DNA of 64,000 bases, taken from NCBI GenBank assembly GCA_950295325.1, contig OX485809.1:2416001-2480000 (forward strand), read 5' to 3'. A model generated the notes under the pieces. That model saw only the letters and a program-made list of their open reading frames with translations. It was not told the origin of the DNA and searched no databases. Both the position numbers and the translations under genes were made by a program. This DNA is from Polytrichum commune. Taxonomy: Eukaryota > Streptophyta > Polytrichopsida > Polytrichales > Polytrichaceae. Every line of letters starts with the position of its first letter. Position 1 is the stretch's first letter. This document shows positions 22,745 to 32,962 of this stretch, piece after piece.

Positions 22745-23350
22745 TTTGGCAAAAGTAGACTAAAATGTATACAAACAACACTTGACATTCATATGCTCAA
22801 GCATACCTTCCTTTTGCATACTAAAGTGTAAACACATGACACTTGTCCTTAGTATGCTCAAGCATATCTTCCTCTTGGATTCTAAAATGTAAGCACATGA
22901 CACTTGCTATTAGGGCCGGTTTACACTACGGTGGAGAAGTCCACCGGTCATGTGAAAAAGGGCGTTTCTCAATTGTGATTGGTCGAAAATGCAACTCTTG
23001 ACCGGTGGGTGTTTACACTAGGTGAAGAAAACAATGGTGGTGTACTTTTCTCATGGATGATAAAATGACATGGCCGCCTACATGGCGGCACTTTTTGGAG
23101 TTGGGCTTCTCCGGAGGAGGAGTTTCTTGTCTGGCCTCAAGAGGCCGGAGAAGCCCAACTCAATAAAAATATTTTATTGCCTTTAATTCTTCTCCGGCAC
23201 ATCCACCATTTGCCTCATATAACCATGTCTTGGCCAAGCATTCTTGACCGACCGGAGGCCTTCTCCACCGTAGTGTAAACCGGCCCTTATGCTCAAGCAT
23301 ATCTTTCTCTTGCATACTAAAATGTAAACACGTGACACTTGCCACTGATA
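22745..23350 (+). repeat. 60-bp tandem array split by a TIR element
   Basis: Units of about 60 bp built on ATGCTCAAGCATATCTTCCT and AAATGTAAACACATGACACT begin near 22793, 22854 and 23289, with a partial unit before. The array is interrupted at 22913-23286 by a complete inverted-repeat element, so the neighbouring units show the sequence before insertion. Confidence 0.75.
22913..23286. mobile_element. TIR element with TTA duplication (Harbinger-like MITE)
   Basis: 374 bp. TTA duplications at 22910-22912 and 23287-23289. The terminal inverted repeat of about 28 bp begins GGGCCGGTTTACACTACGG and continues into GTGGAGAAG, perfectly matched at the right end. Inside, the motif GAGAAGYCCAAC/GTTGGGCTTCTC forms a second inverted pair around 23098-23160, and GACCGG..CCGGTC recurs. 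Non-coding. A short minus-strand open frame at 23160-23345 is only the inverted-repeat sequence. Confidence 0.85.
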
Positions 23351-23564
23351 TGTTCCATAATAACTACCCTTGCATATTGAATTGTAAAACTATCATCTCA
23401 AGTAATCCAATGTACTATGTTGAATGCCATAATGTAAATACATTTTCACTTGAGAAGTTATTTACGTTGGCAAATAGTGTTGTATTGACGATTAGTGAAC
23501 GTGACAGATTGAGACCTCTAGACATCTAGTTTAGGCCCTTCACAAATAGTGCATGTGGCACTAA

Positions 23565-23770
23565 GTACCATAACCAGTGTACCACACTATGCCCAACTAT
23601 AAAGGGCACCACTTCCTCCAATCTTGATATTTTCACATTCTCTCACTTTATGAATCGTACCCAACGAATGTTTGTTCTTATGAGCATGGGAGTGGACACA
23701 TCCACCTTAGTTAACATTTTGAGAACAATGCGGCAAAGCGGAATGAGATACACTTACTTGATCGGGTAAA
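23565..23770 (+). repeat. Repeat family F copy
   Basis: ATGCCCAACTATAAAGGGCA, TTTTCACATTCTCTCACTTT and CACTTACTTGATCGGGTA blocks in family order. Confidence 0.6.
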
Positions 23771-23792
23771 CTTAATATTATACAAATACTAA

Positions 23793-24275
23793 GGGCCACT
23801 TCACACTATAGCCGAAAGGCCGTTGATTTCCACCAATCAAAATGCAAGAAACCAAGAATTCGGCTTCTCGACCCTATCACTAGAGGCCAAAGTCCAAAGG
23901 CCGTCTTTCTCCATGGCAGTGCTTTTTGACCAAGGTGACGGAATCTCGAAGGAAGTTTGGGTCGGACAAGGTTGGAAATTTGAATTATGGTCGAGAGGCC
24001 GTCGAATTCTTTTTTTCATTAAAAAAAACAAAAAATTGACAAGATCTTGGTTGTTAGATTAGAGGGGTTGTTTTGGGTAGGAGTTGAAGTGGGATGCTCC
24101 TTCTTCCTTTGGACTTTGAGCTTGGCCTTTGGAGGCTTCACACTATGCCCGGCCGAAGGCTCCAATTCCTATATTTTATTGGCTATTTTCAACCCATTTC
24201 TTTGGACTCTCAACAAAGTTTGGCCGTTCAATCTCATGGCCTCTCGACTTGGATGACCATAGTGTAAAGTGGCCA
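23793..24275. mobile_element. TIR element with TAA duplication (Harbinger-like MITE)
   Basis: 483 bp between TAA at 23790-23792 and TAA at 24276-24278. Ends are GGGCCACTTCACACTATAG and the reverse of TGGCCACTTTACACTATGG. Its own subterminal motif (GGCCGAAAGGCC-like, GAGAGGCCGTC, GGCCTCTCGAC) recurs in both orientations, and a third CACACTATGCCCGGCC lies inside near 24140. Two short open frames here are element sequence, not genes. Confidence 0.82.
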
Positions 24276-24392
24276 TAAGTCTTGCAAGAGTCCAAGGTGA
24301 GGGCACGGACTCACCATGGCCAAGTTGATGATGTAATACAGTAAGCATCCCAATTAGTGAGAGTGTTAACTAATTCAAGTCACATGCACAAA

Positions 24393-24770
24393 CCACACTA
24401 AATATGATATTTAGTGTCACCGATTTTAATTGTCTTGCTCAATATTAATTGTAAACCGCGGTGTAGTGTCACCAACACTAACTGTTAACCCAACATTATT
24501 TGTCATCCTTTGTAAAATTTGGTGGGATTATAGATTTACAGCGTTGTGATTGTTGTCACGTACCAAATGAATTTTTAATCCAAATTTCAATCATCCATGA
24601 CACTATTTCATTTCAAGTTGTTGACAAGAGACGGTAGGGTTTTGGCCAATGGATGAACTCATCCATCATCCATGTCAGTATTTCTTCACTTATTCGTAAG
24701 AAGTGTCATATGAAAAGTTACCATAATGACATAAAATACCATGTGACACTAAATATCATTTTTAGTGTAG
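24393..24770 (+). mobile_element. MITE family D, longest copy
   Basis: About 378 bp with inverted ends: CACTAAATATGATATTTAGT at left and ACACTAAATATCATTTTTAG at right. The left end is itself a palindrome around ATATGATAT. Copies: 20188, 50089 (inverted) and 52601. No coding capacity. Confidence 0.72.
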
Positions 24771-24879
24771 CTGAAATGCAAAATTTACCTAGAGGTGAAA
24801 TGCTTACTGAGTGACACTAAGCCCATGACTACAATATATTTTATGTTCATTTACCATAGAATACAAGAAAATTAATGCA

Positions 24880-25085
24880 TGTTTGCGATTAGTGCATGCC
24901 ACATGCTTGTCAATGAATAGTGCCAAGTGCCGATACTTTCACTAATTGATACTAAATGCCGGTACTTAAAGGATAGTGCCAAGTGCCCAAGATGAACAAT
25001 GCCAATTGCCAATATTTTCATGCCAAGTGTCGGTACTTTAAGTAAATTGTGCCAAGTGCCAGGATGAACAATGCTTCCTAGATCT
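24880..25085 (+). repeat. Tandem array of GTGCCAAGTGCC units
   Basis: GTGCCAAGTGCC(G/C) followed by ATACTTTCA or GATGAACAATGC recurs about five times with spacing near 30-65 bp between 24920 and 25075. The minus-strand open frame across it is a by-product of the repeat. Confidence 0.65.
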
Positions 25086-25194
25086 TTTGGTGGCACTAAT
25101 TCATAGTGGTAAAGACATTTAATATCACCTTCACTAATTTCCCACCCTCACTATTAGCCTTTCCTCACTAATTGGGATATTTAATGCAGTAAAT

Positions 25195-25360
25195 TGCTAC
25201 AATATGTCCAATTGTAAAGGGGTACACCCCTCGTATTCTAGGTCATTTCATATCTTTTCACTTGGATTGTACCCAATGAAAGATCATTCTTACGAACACA
25301 TGGATGGGGCCTACCCACATGAGTGAACCATTTACGAATAATGCATTGTAGTGGAGTGCA
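25195..25360 (+). repeat. Repeat family F copy, partial
   Basis: ATGTCCAATTGTAAAGGGGT, GGATTGTACCCAATGAAAGA and CACATGAGTGAACCATTTAC blocks. Confidence 0.55.
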
Positions 25361-25932
25361 ACACACTTGGGGTGAGTTTCCATGTAGGCAGCTCACCCAC
25401 CATACTTTAGTGTAAATAAGGACAAATTCGCCCAAATGTAGAGAAAATATGATGGGTAGGGTTTGTATGTGCTAACTGGCTACTCTCATCTTCTCAAAAC
25501 CAGGCTCACTTACTAACCTCCTCCTTCAAGTTAAGACCCCCTCCTCCTTCTAAAACCGGTCTTCAAAACCTTTGGTGACTAGCACTTTGTAGGCTAAAGA
25601 TTCTTTAGTGAACACATGAAAGTCTAGCAGCCCATGTCCACAACCCTCCACATTCTAACATACCACCGGAATGTGGTTGGATGGTGGCTTGTGCTTAAAT
25701 ACATGCAAACACCTTTGACCCAATATTTTCTAGAATCTAGTGGACGATCGACCTACATGAAAATAAACTCACCCTTATTCAATTGGATGTTACAAGGCAT
25801 TCACAAATAAATGAAACTAATCCCAAACGGGATGCCACATAAGTTATTCCCATTACACATGTCATGTGACACACTCAACACTTGGCCAAGTAAGAATATT
25901 CTTTACAAAAACATTTCTTTTATGGAGTCGCA
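25361..25932. other. Intergenic, nothing recognised
   Basis: No motif, repeat or coding signal that I can support. Confidence 0.4.
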
Positions 25933-26480
25933 TATGAGTCCATGATGAGGAGATGGATTCACCACCATGGCCAAGTTGGTGATATAGATACTCAATTGCC
26001 ATGGGCCAACTACCTATATAATAGGACACCCAACCCTCCCATTCTTTCTTAATGATTTCCCAACCTTCACTTTATGGATTGTACCCAATGAAAGGACATT
26101 TTTTAGAAGCACGAGATTGAGCACACTCACATGAGTGAACCATTTGGGAACAATGTGAGAAATTACACTCACTCGGTTCATTGGATGTAGTAAAAATTTA
26201 CTCTATAAACGGAATCTCTTGGTTAAGTTGTGTATGAATCCATGATGAGAAGATGGTAAACCGTGACCAAGTTGTTGATATAGGAAATGAACTGCCACAA
26301 TAAGCCCAATATTCTCTAAAGGTCCCCCCCCTCCCTCCCCCCCCTTCTTATCTTTCTCGATAGTTTCACGTGATTGAATGACATTCTTTTGCTTTACAAA
26401 TTGTATCCAATGATCGGTCATTCTTACAAGCATGAGATTGGGCACACCCACTTGTGGGTACCTTTTAGAAAACAATGTGG
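25933..26480 (+). repeat. Two head-to-tail family F units
   Basis: GAGTCCATGATGAGGAGATG at 25935 recurs as GAATCCATGATGAGAAGATG near 26230, giving a unit of about 295 bp. Both units carry GATTGTACCCAATGAAAGG-type and GAGATTGGGCACACCC-type blocks. The second also has a long C run near 26325-26344. Confidence 0.65.
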
Positions 26481-27237
26481 ATAATAACAAGAAAACGGTA
26501 GAACTGTGAGGTTTTGTCTTTTATTATGAAAGACTACAATTGTAGCTGTCCACTTTGCTCATGCTAGTTCGTGGTTGTTTATTATACCTATAGCCAAACC
26601 TTTCTTGGATTTTGTGCACCTTCTTCTCAAATGTGGGTCAAGGACTAAAGCTACTCATATATCACCCAAAAACTTTAAAATAAATAATTAACAACTGCCA
26701 AAATAACTATAGTTAAGTAGATTTTTGGCTCTGTATGTAGGACAAAGACTATGCATCAACTTCTTCATTTCAAGAGCAAATTTCCTAACCACTTTGCGTT
26801 CACACTCGGACGTTACTTGTTCTTGTTATTTTTGGTCCACTTTATTTAATGTGGATGTTAACTATAGTTTATGTATATATATATGATTTCTCTCTAAAAT
26901 GTATTGAAAGAAATCTAGTTAACTGTAGTTATTTCGGTAGTTCTTGATTACTTATTTTAGAAATTTCGGGTGATAAATGAGTAGCTTCAATCCTTGACTT
27001 GCATTTGAGAAGAAGGTGCACAAAATCCAAGAAAGGTTTGGTACAGTAAATAGCCATGGAATGGCATGAGCAAAGTGGACAACTACAATTGTAGTCTTTC
27101 ATAGTAAAGGATAGAACCTCACGGTTCTACCGTTTTCTTGTTTAGTACATTTTAGGGAGCGACTATAATTAACTAGATATATATAACTATAGTTAGTATC
27201 CACGTTAAATAAACTGGATCATAAATAACATGAATAA

Positions 27238-28459
27238 GGGGCGGTTTACACTATGGACCATGAAGTTGGACTAGGGCTCTGCAAGGCAGCTGATTGGTTC
27301 TTGAAGTTGTCCCGGGACAACTTCGGTTTACACTAAGGAAAAAATGGCAGAGGGACCACGGAGGTTGAGGTCCCCAAAATATAATTTTTAAGGCCTAATA
27401 AATGCACTGACATGGTCCAACGGGTTTTTCGTTGAGAGAGGCAAGAGAGGTGGTCTGGTAGGAAAAGGCAAGGGCCCATGTCAGAGAAATGCCATTTCAC
27501 GAATGTTTTAATGAATCTACCTTTCATGTGCCTTAATTATATTATAGCCCATGAGACACACCAGCACTACCTTGCCCTACCCTTTAAACCCGCTTACACG
27601 TGTTTCATCAAACAACGCGGGACATCTAGAACTCAAGAATTCAAGTGCAGATTTGTTTTTTTGGTCTACCAGCTGCAATGTTTGGAATTTGGAGGCGTGT
27701 AATATACCATTGGAAAGGTCTTGAAAATACCTTTCCAACGGTATATTACACGCTCCAAAATGTTTAAAACATACAGTTGAAAAAGAAATAAGAAAATACA
27801 TAGTCGTTTAGTGACTGTAGATCAGGGTGGTCAAAAGAAGCGCAATGGGAAATCTTCTAACATTAATTATCAAAGAATTGAAATTTAGTGTTGAGGAAGG
27901 TTGGGTGGTAACAACATCAAATATAATCAAACACTAAATATCCTATTTAGTGTAGTGAAACACAAGGTACATGTCACATGTAAATTACATTGAACATGTA
28001 CAATTGCATCGCTCATTTTTTTTTTGTAAAAATTGTTGTGAGAAGATTTGCAAGCCACATCTTTGACACATTTAACAAAAAGTGAAGACAGTTGAAGCCC
28101 AAGAGATGACAAGAGAATGATCAAACTTTAAGGTGAAAAGAAGAAAAAACTAATTGACAAGATAAGTGAAGGCATGTGTAGGCAAGTGAAGGCAAATTGA
28201 AGTCAACAAAATGCTCAAACTTCATTTTCCCCCAAAACTGCCCTTTTTGGGCTTATATTAAAAAAATCAGCACATCCACTTCTTGCCGCATGGTCATTCT
28301 TCATGGTCCACATTCGGTTTACACCTAGTGAAGGGCCCATGAACCATGAAAACTAATATTTTAGTAACTCGGACCATGGAAGTCGTCCCATGAAGTCGTC
28401 CCACGCAAAATAGACCTCTTACGTGGGACGACTTCATGGTCCATAGTGTAAACCGCCCC
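27238..28459. mobile_element. 1.2-kb TIR element with TAA duplication (Harbinger-like)
   Basis: 1222 bp flanked by TAA (27235-27237, 28460-28462). Terminal repeat GGGGCGGTTTACACTATGG runs on into ACCATGAAGT and is matched at the right end. CGGTTTACACTA is repeated inside near 27323, and CGGTTTACACCTAG near 28315. Parts match the old copy at 19180-19664. The middle (about 27640-27800) holds a long hairpin. No transposase seen, so it is non-autonomous. Confidence 0.85.
27666..27781. repeat. Imperfect long hairpin
   Basis: The core arms are 27691-27719 (from GCGTGTAATATACCATTGG to GAAAGGT) and 27729-27756 (its reverse complement with one mismatch and a one-base offset), around a 9-base loop CTTGAAAAT. 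Weaker pairing extends outward on both sides (CTGCAATGTTT with AAAC..ATACAG). It could give a small-RNA precursor if transcribed; no proof of that here. Confidence 0.7.
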
Positions 28460-28607
28460 TAAGTAACATCCAAGTGTGAATGCAAAGTGGTCAGGAAATT
28501 TGTTCTTGAAACAGTGAAGTCGACACATAGTCTCTATCCTACGGACAAAGCCAACAAACACTCAATTGATAGGAGGTGGTAAAACCATTATCAGCAAGGA
28601 TATCTTT

Positions 28608-28880
28608 TTTTGAGTCCATGATGAGGAGATGGATTTTGTCGTGACCAAAGTTGGTGACAATAGCTAGTGAATTTCCACGATTTGACCGACTACCTATAAA
28701 AGGTAACACACTCCCCCCCTATCATTCTCATGATATCACATTACCAATTATACCCAACGAAAGGTCGTCCTTACAAGGGGCTTACGATCACAAGATTTGG
28801 CACTCCTATTAAAACAACGTGGAGAATAGCATGCAAGCAAGCACTCGCTCACTAATCAATTGGATGTGGTAAAAACGTAT
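28608..28880 (+). repeat. Repeat family F copy
   Basis: GAGTCCATGATGAGGAGATG, CTACCTATAAAAGG, TACCCAACGAAAGGTCG and CAATTGGATGTGGTAAAA in family order. Confidence 0.6.
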
Positions 28881-29346
28881 TCAACAAAACATTATTTGTT
28901 CGAGTTGACATGATTTGCGGTTTGAAGACCATGACCAAGAGAAATCTGCATCATTTTTAAGAAGCCTTGGTCGTAGGACATAGTGTAAAGTGGATTTAGA
29001 CCTAGACGTAGTAATTCGAATGAAAAGAAGAAAGAAATAACTACACATACACATGTGCTAGAAAATAAAAAACCAAAACGAGACTCTTCAAAAATACCAA
29101 CACACTCAAAATAGACCAAATCTTTTGACATGGTCGCCTTATTTTTCGACGAGAGAATCTAAGTGGGTTTTCTTGTGTGCAAAATGTGGGTGATCACCAA
29201 ACATTATTCAAGTTTAGACATGTAAGATCTCATGACCTTGTGTAAAATGAAGCAAGACCGCCACTCATTTCTCCACCAATGAGAGATTTAAAAGAAGTGG
29301 CGAGGACCCGCGTGAATAGAAATTCATTGAAATAGCATTTGGTTGA

Positions 29347-29483
29347 GGGCCCGGTCACATATGACTCCACACTACACTTAGGGACCGTGACCACACTACG
29401 TGATTGGGACGGCCTTTGGACACTTTCTTTTGGGCTCTCACAATCTCATGGTCACGGCTCTTGGATCGTGTGTGAAGTGGCCC
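29347..29483. mobile_element. Short TIR element, 137 bp
   Basis: Right end read in reverse is GGGCCACTTCACACAC; left end is GGGCCCGGTCACATAT. TGA at left and TAA at right could be a target duplication with one change. Internal GGTCACGG/CCGTGACC words are inverted copies. The ends are less tidy than in the other members. Confidence 0.55.
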
Positions 29484-29487
29484 TAAG

Positions 29488-29655
29488 TCGCATATGAGTC
29501 CATGACCAAGTTGATAACATCGGTAGTGTATTGCCACAATGCGCCCAACTGCCTATAAAGTGCACACCCTCACTTCCCGAATATATTTTTCTTGATGATT
29601 TCACATCTCACTTTACGGATTGCACCCAATGAAAGGTCATTCACACCACTTTGAG
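29488..29655 (+). repeat. Repeat family F copy, partial
   Basis: ATGAGTCCATGACCAAGTTG, CTGCCTATAAAGTG, TTGATGATTTCACATCTCAC and TTGCACCCAATGAAAGGTCA. Confidence 0.6.
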
Positions 29656-29869
29656 GAGGGGACGGGGCGAAACATAGGAACATAGGAACCGAATCTGAGC
29701 TCAAACGGATCGATGAACCAAATCGCTCCAAAGGTGGAATGCCACATAAGTTACGTTAGTCCTGACCCAAACCACTTGCCTACGTGGCGGCATAAACGCA
29801 TACGTGGCGGGTCCCATGTGGCAGGTGACTCCGCCGCCGAGCTCCTGGCCAGATTCGTGCTTCCCAGAA

Positions 29870-31560
29870 GGGTGTGGCGTCTAGAGCCGATTTCGCTCAA
29901 ACTTTGGTTCGATCGAGTTCTACGGCGGCACGACCGGCCATGGAGGTGCGTTTGGGTCTCGAGTAATTTACTCTTACGCAAGTTTCATCATGGCATTGCG
30001 AGAGTCATCTGCAAATTGTGTGAATGAGCGGCGGTGAAGCTTACTCCGAGAGTCGCGGTGTTTGGATTTCGATCGGATTCTTGTCTATTTCGCTGCAATT
30101 GTTATCATGGGAATGGCAGCGTGAGTTCTGATAATGTTTCAGGAAGGAAAATTTAAATTACAAGCGAGTTTGGCATGCGATAATCACAAGCTGCTGTCGC
30201 CAGAATTGTGACGGGAAATTTGACGGTGAATCGTCGGAAAATTTCGAACGTGAGAGTTTGTGTGCGCCTCAGAAGAGAGTGTATCTCAGGGTTCCGGCAT
30301 ACGGAGCAGGGTGAGTTGGAGCTGGCGGCCATGGAGGTGCGTTTCATTTTGCGATTCGTAAGTATGCCTAATCAAACCCCGTTAGGTAGGGATTGGGGCA
30401 ATTTGCACGGCATTGCGGGAACCGTGAGGGATTGAAGAGTCTTGTGAACGCTGAGAGGTCCTAAGCGGTTGTGTTTTGTTGGTGTTGCTGCCGTGTTGCG
30501 GTGTTTTTTGTCGATCGAGTTCCGGGGCAGCAGCGGACCATGGGAGGGCGCCTTCAGTGATTAAAGTTTGGCGATGGCCAGGAGAATTTATTGTAGCGCG
30601 TGAACGGCCATGTTTGGTTGCCCTTGCTGTTGATGGATTGGCAGTGACCGTGAGAGAGTGCGCCGAACATGGCGAGGAAATCGACTCATAACAACGCTGC
30701 TAGTACTAGATTGGAACCTGTGCGGCTTTAGTATCGACGATCATCAAGAGTCTCCGTCATTGTTTATTTCGTAGTAGCAGTGTTGTTATACCGAGCAAAT
30801 TTAGTTTGTCCGACTCTAGAATTTGCATAGCATTGTGGCAGTGTTCTTTTTTCTGAAGTTTTTGTAAGTCAGAAATCTCGCGCTTTCCTTTCACCGATTT
30901 ACATTGTTGATTTCTGGAGGTTGACGTAGTGGCGCATTTTAGCCATAGAGAAACCTTTGCAGTGTAGAAATCGATAAAGCCGCTAGCACTGGAATGGAAC
31001 ACGTGCGGCTTTAGTATCGAGGATCATCAAGAGTCTCCATCATTGTTTAGTTTGCAGTAGCGCAGTGTTTGTGCACCGAGAAAATTTAGTTTGTTCGACT
31101 TTAGAAGTTGCACGGCGTTGTGGTTGTGTTCTTTTTCGTTGACCCTTTTGTAACTTAAGCAAGAACCCTCGCGTCTTCTTTCTGCCGAAATACACAATCG
31201 ATTCTAGTCGCAATGAGTCATGGAGGTTTACATATGGCGAGTCTCAGCCATAATGACACCTCTGCAGTATAGAAATCGTCGAGAGACGCTTTGGTCCACA
31301 GTGGCTGTGTTGTGTGTTTTTTGCTGCAGCGGTATTTTTTTACACCGAGCAAATTTGGTTTGCTTATCTCTAGTATTTGCACGGCATTGTGGTTGCGTTT
31401 TATTATATTTTTGGGAACTTTGTGGAAGCCAGAAACCTGGCGCTTTCTTTCTACCGATGGAGGCCTGGCATTGATTCTGGTCGCAATGGAGGTTGATATA
31501 GTGGCGAGATTCAGCCACAAAGAAACCTTCGCAGTATAGAAACCGTTGAGAGACGACCCC
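29870..31560 (+). repeat. GC-richer block of degenerate tandem units upstream of TPK
   Basis: The left part repeats GATCGAGTTC..GGC and CCATGGAGGTGCGTTT (near 29911-29950, 30328-30345, 30513-30550). The right part has three units of about 290 bp (from about 30695, 30986 and 31286), each with CACCGAGCAAATTTGGTTTG-like, GCACGGCATTGTGGTTG-like and AGTGGCG..CAGCCA blocks. Composition differs sharply from the AT-rich flanks. Open frames in it have no recognised domain. It may be the TPK promoter and 5' UTR region or an unrelated duplicated block. Confidence 0.6.
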
Positions 31561-32962
31561 GAGGACCGTTCAGCTTAGGTCTACGGCGTGGTGTTTTTGA
31601 TTCCTGTTATGGTGGAGGAGAAGCTCTAGTATAAGTAATAAATAAGGAGATTGGGAGGGGCCCGGTAGGTATTGTTGAGCTCAAGGAGAGGGGGGGCCGG
31701 AGGAGATGGCTTCGGCGCGTGGAAGGCCCTCCAAATTCTGTGACACTGTTTGTGTGGCAGGACATGTGCCGTGGCCCGGGCTCCCTCGGTGCCGATCAGA
31801 GGTGTTGATGATCAGAGGAGTTGATCAGCGCCGCGAGCACTAACTTAAGTTAATTAGATTTTAGAAGAAGTTTTGCATGTTTTCGCAGTACCAGATGCTC
31901 CGTACACTTGCGTGCTTGCGTGTTCTTGGCTACGCTGTCACACTTCCTGGCACCCTTGCCCACGGGGTAGGGAGTTCGTATAGTCTCTCTCTCTCTCCGG
32001 TTACAGAGTCGATGACTGAGTGGTTGGCGAAGATGTAGCTGGATCTCAAATCTACGAGGACGATTAGCTACTTCACAGAGAGATTCACTCGTGGAGTGGG
32101 AAGATGGCATCTCGTACGTATCATGTCCTTTTTAACACTAAAGAGTTGCAAAGCTTGACTAATATGGCGGTTCAATATTCCACCTAATTGATTCAAGGTC
32201 TCGATCGCTACTGAGTGGTATGTGCGCTGAGATTTGTACAGTACCTGATTCCGAAACGAACCCGCACTTTGAAGACATTTAATTGACATCTTTACTTGTG
32301 TTTTCGATATTTATCTTTTATAGCCAAATTCATCCGTCGTATAGCAGGTGCTATCTAGATACACTTTTGTCGTCGTGTAGGATAGATGATTTGAAATTTC
32401 TGAATAGTGGCGGAACATGCAAAGCTGCTGCATGTTTAATGGACGGACTTGATGGTATAGATTCATTTGGCACCTAGGGCTCCTAGTCTAATACAGAATG
32501 ATCACTTCAGAAATTTCAGAAGTTTCTTTTGAGAAGCCAGTTGCATTTGTCATCCTGCAGAGGGCTCTTTGCGCTATACGAAGATTTGGTATCTCCACGT
32601 CTACTGAAAAATGAGATTAATCTGTATGCAGGTCTAGCATCGTCATCAAACTAAGAGAGCAGGCATTTGTTCCCCTTGATCGCTGGATTTATTGAGGAAA
32701 TTCTGTAATTGTTCCCGGTGTTGTGAGAAAGGTACTATCTGGAAACATTACTTACCATGTTGAAGAGTAGGGCTGCTAAGAAATGTAGTCACTCTAAAAG
32801 CAGCAAGAAGAGTGGTTACCATCTCAATGCTTGGGTTTATAGCTTTGATGCAAGTGTATGTGTCTTGATTGCTACGTAGTTCTAGTTTGGCTCTTGAAAT
32901 TTAGGGTTCAGAGTGTAAGGTTCAGTTTCTTTGTGTTGCGAAGGTGGAAGGAGGAGTGGGCA
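31561..32962 (+). promoter_or_regulatory. Proximal upstream region and probable 5' UTR of TPK
   Basis: Leads directly into the TPK start codon with no other gene. A TCTCTC run lies at 31985-31998. Several upstream ATGs precede the start, including an in-frame one at 32858. I cannot place a TATA box or a transcription start with confidence, and 5' UTR introns are possible. Confidence 0.4.

Larger units (their letters stand above)
26488..28554. repeat. Foldback structure A-B-A'-B' interrupted by a TIR element
   Basis: A (about 26488-26723) and A' (about 26905-27140) are inverted copies roughly 230 bp long, starting CAAGAAAACGGTAGAAC. B (about 26727-26890) is matched in reverse by 27141-27237 joined to 28463-28554. 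The element at 27238-28459 therefore sits inside B'. No coding sequence. The A-B-A'-B' order is not a simple hairpin and may come from a tandem copy of an inverted repeat. Confidence 0.78.

Noticed and set aside
29713-30027. 104-codon frame in the GC block before TPK
   Set aside because: Overlaps degenerate repeat units and an antisense frame; no recognised family.
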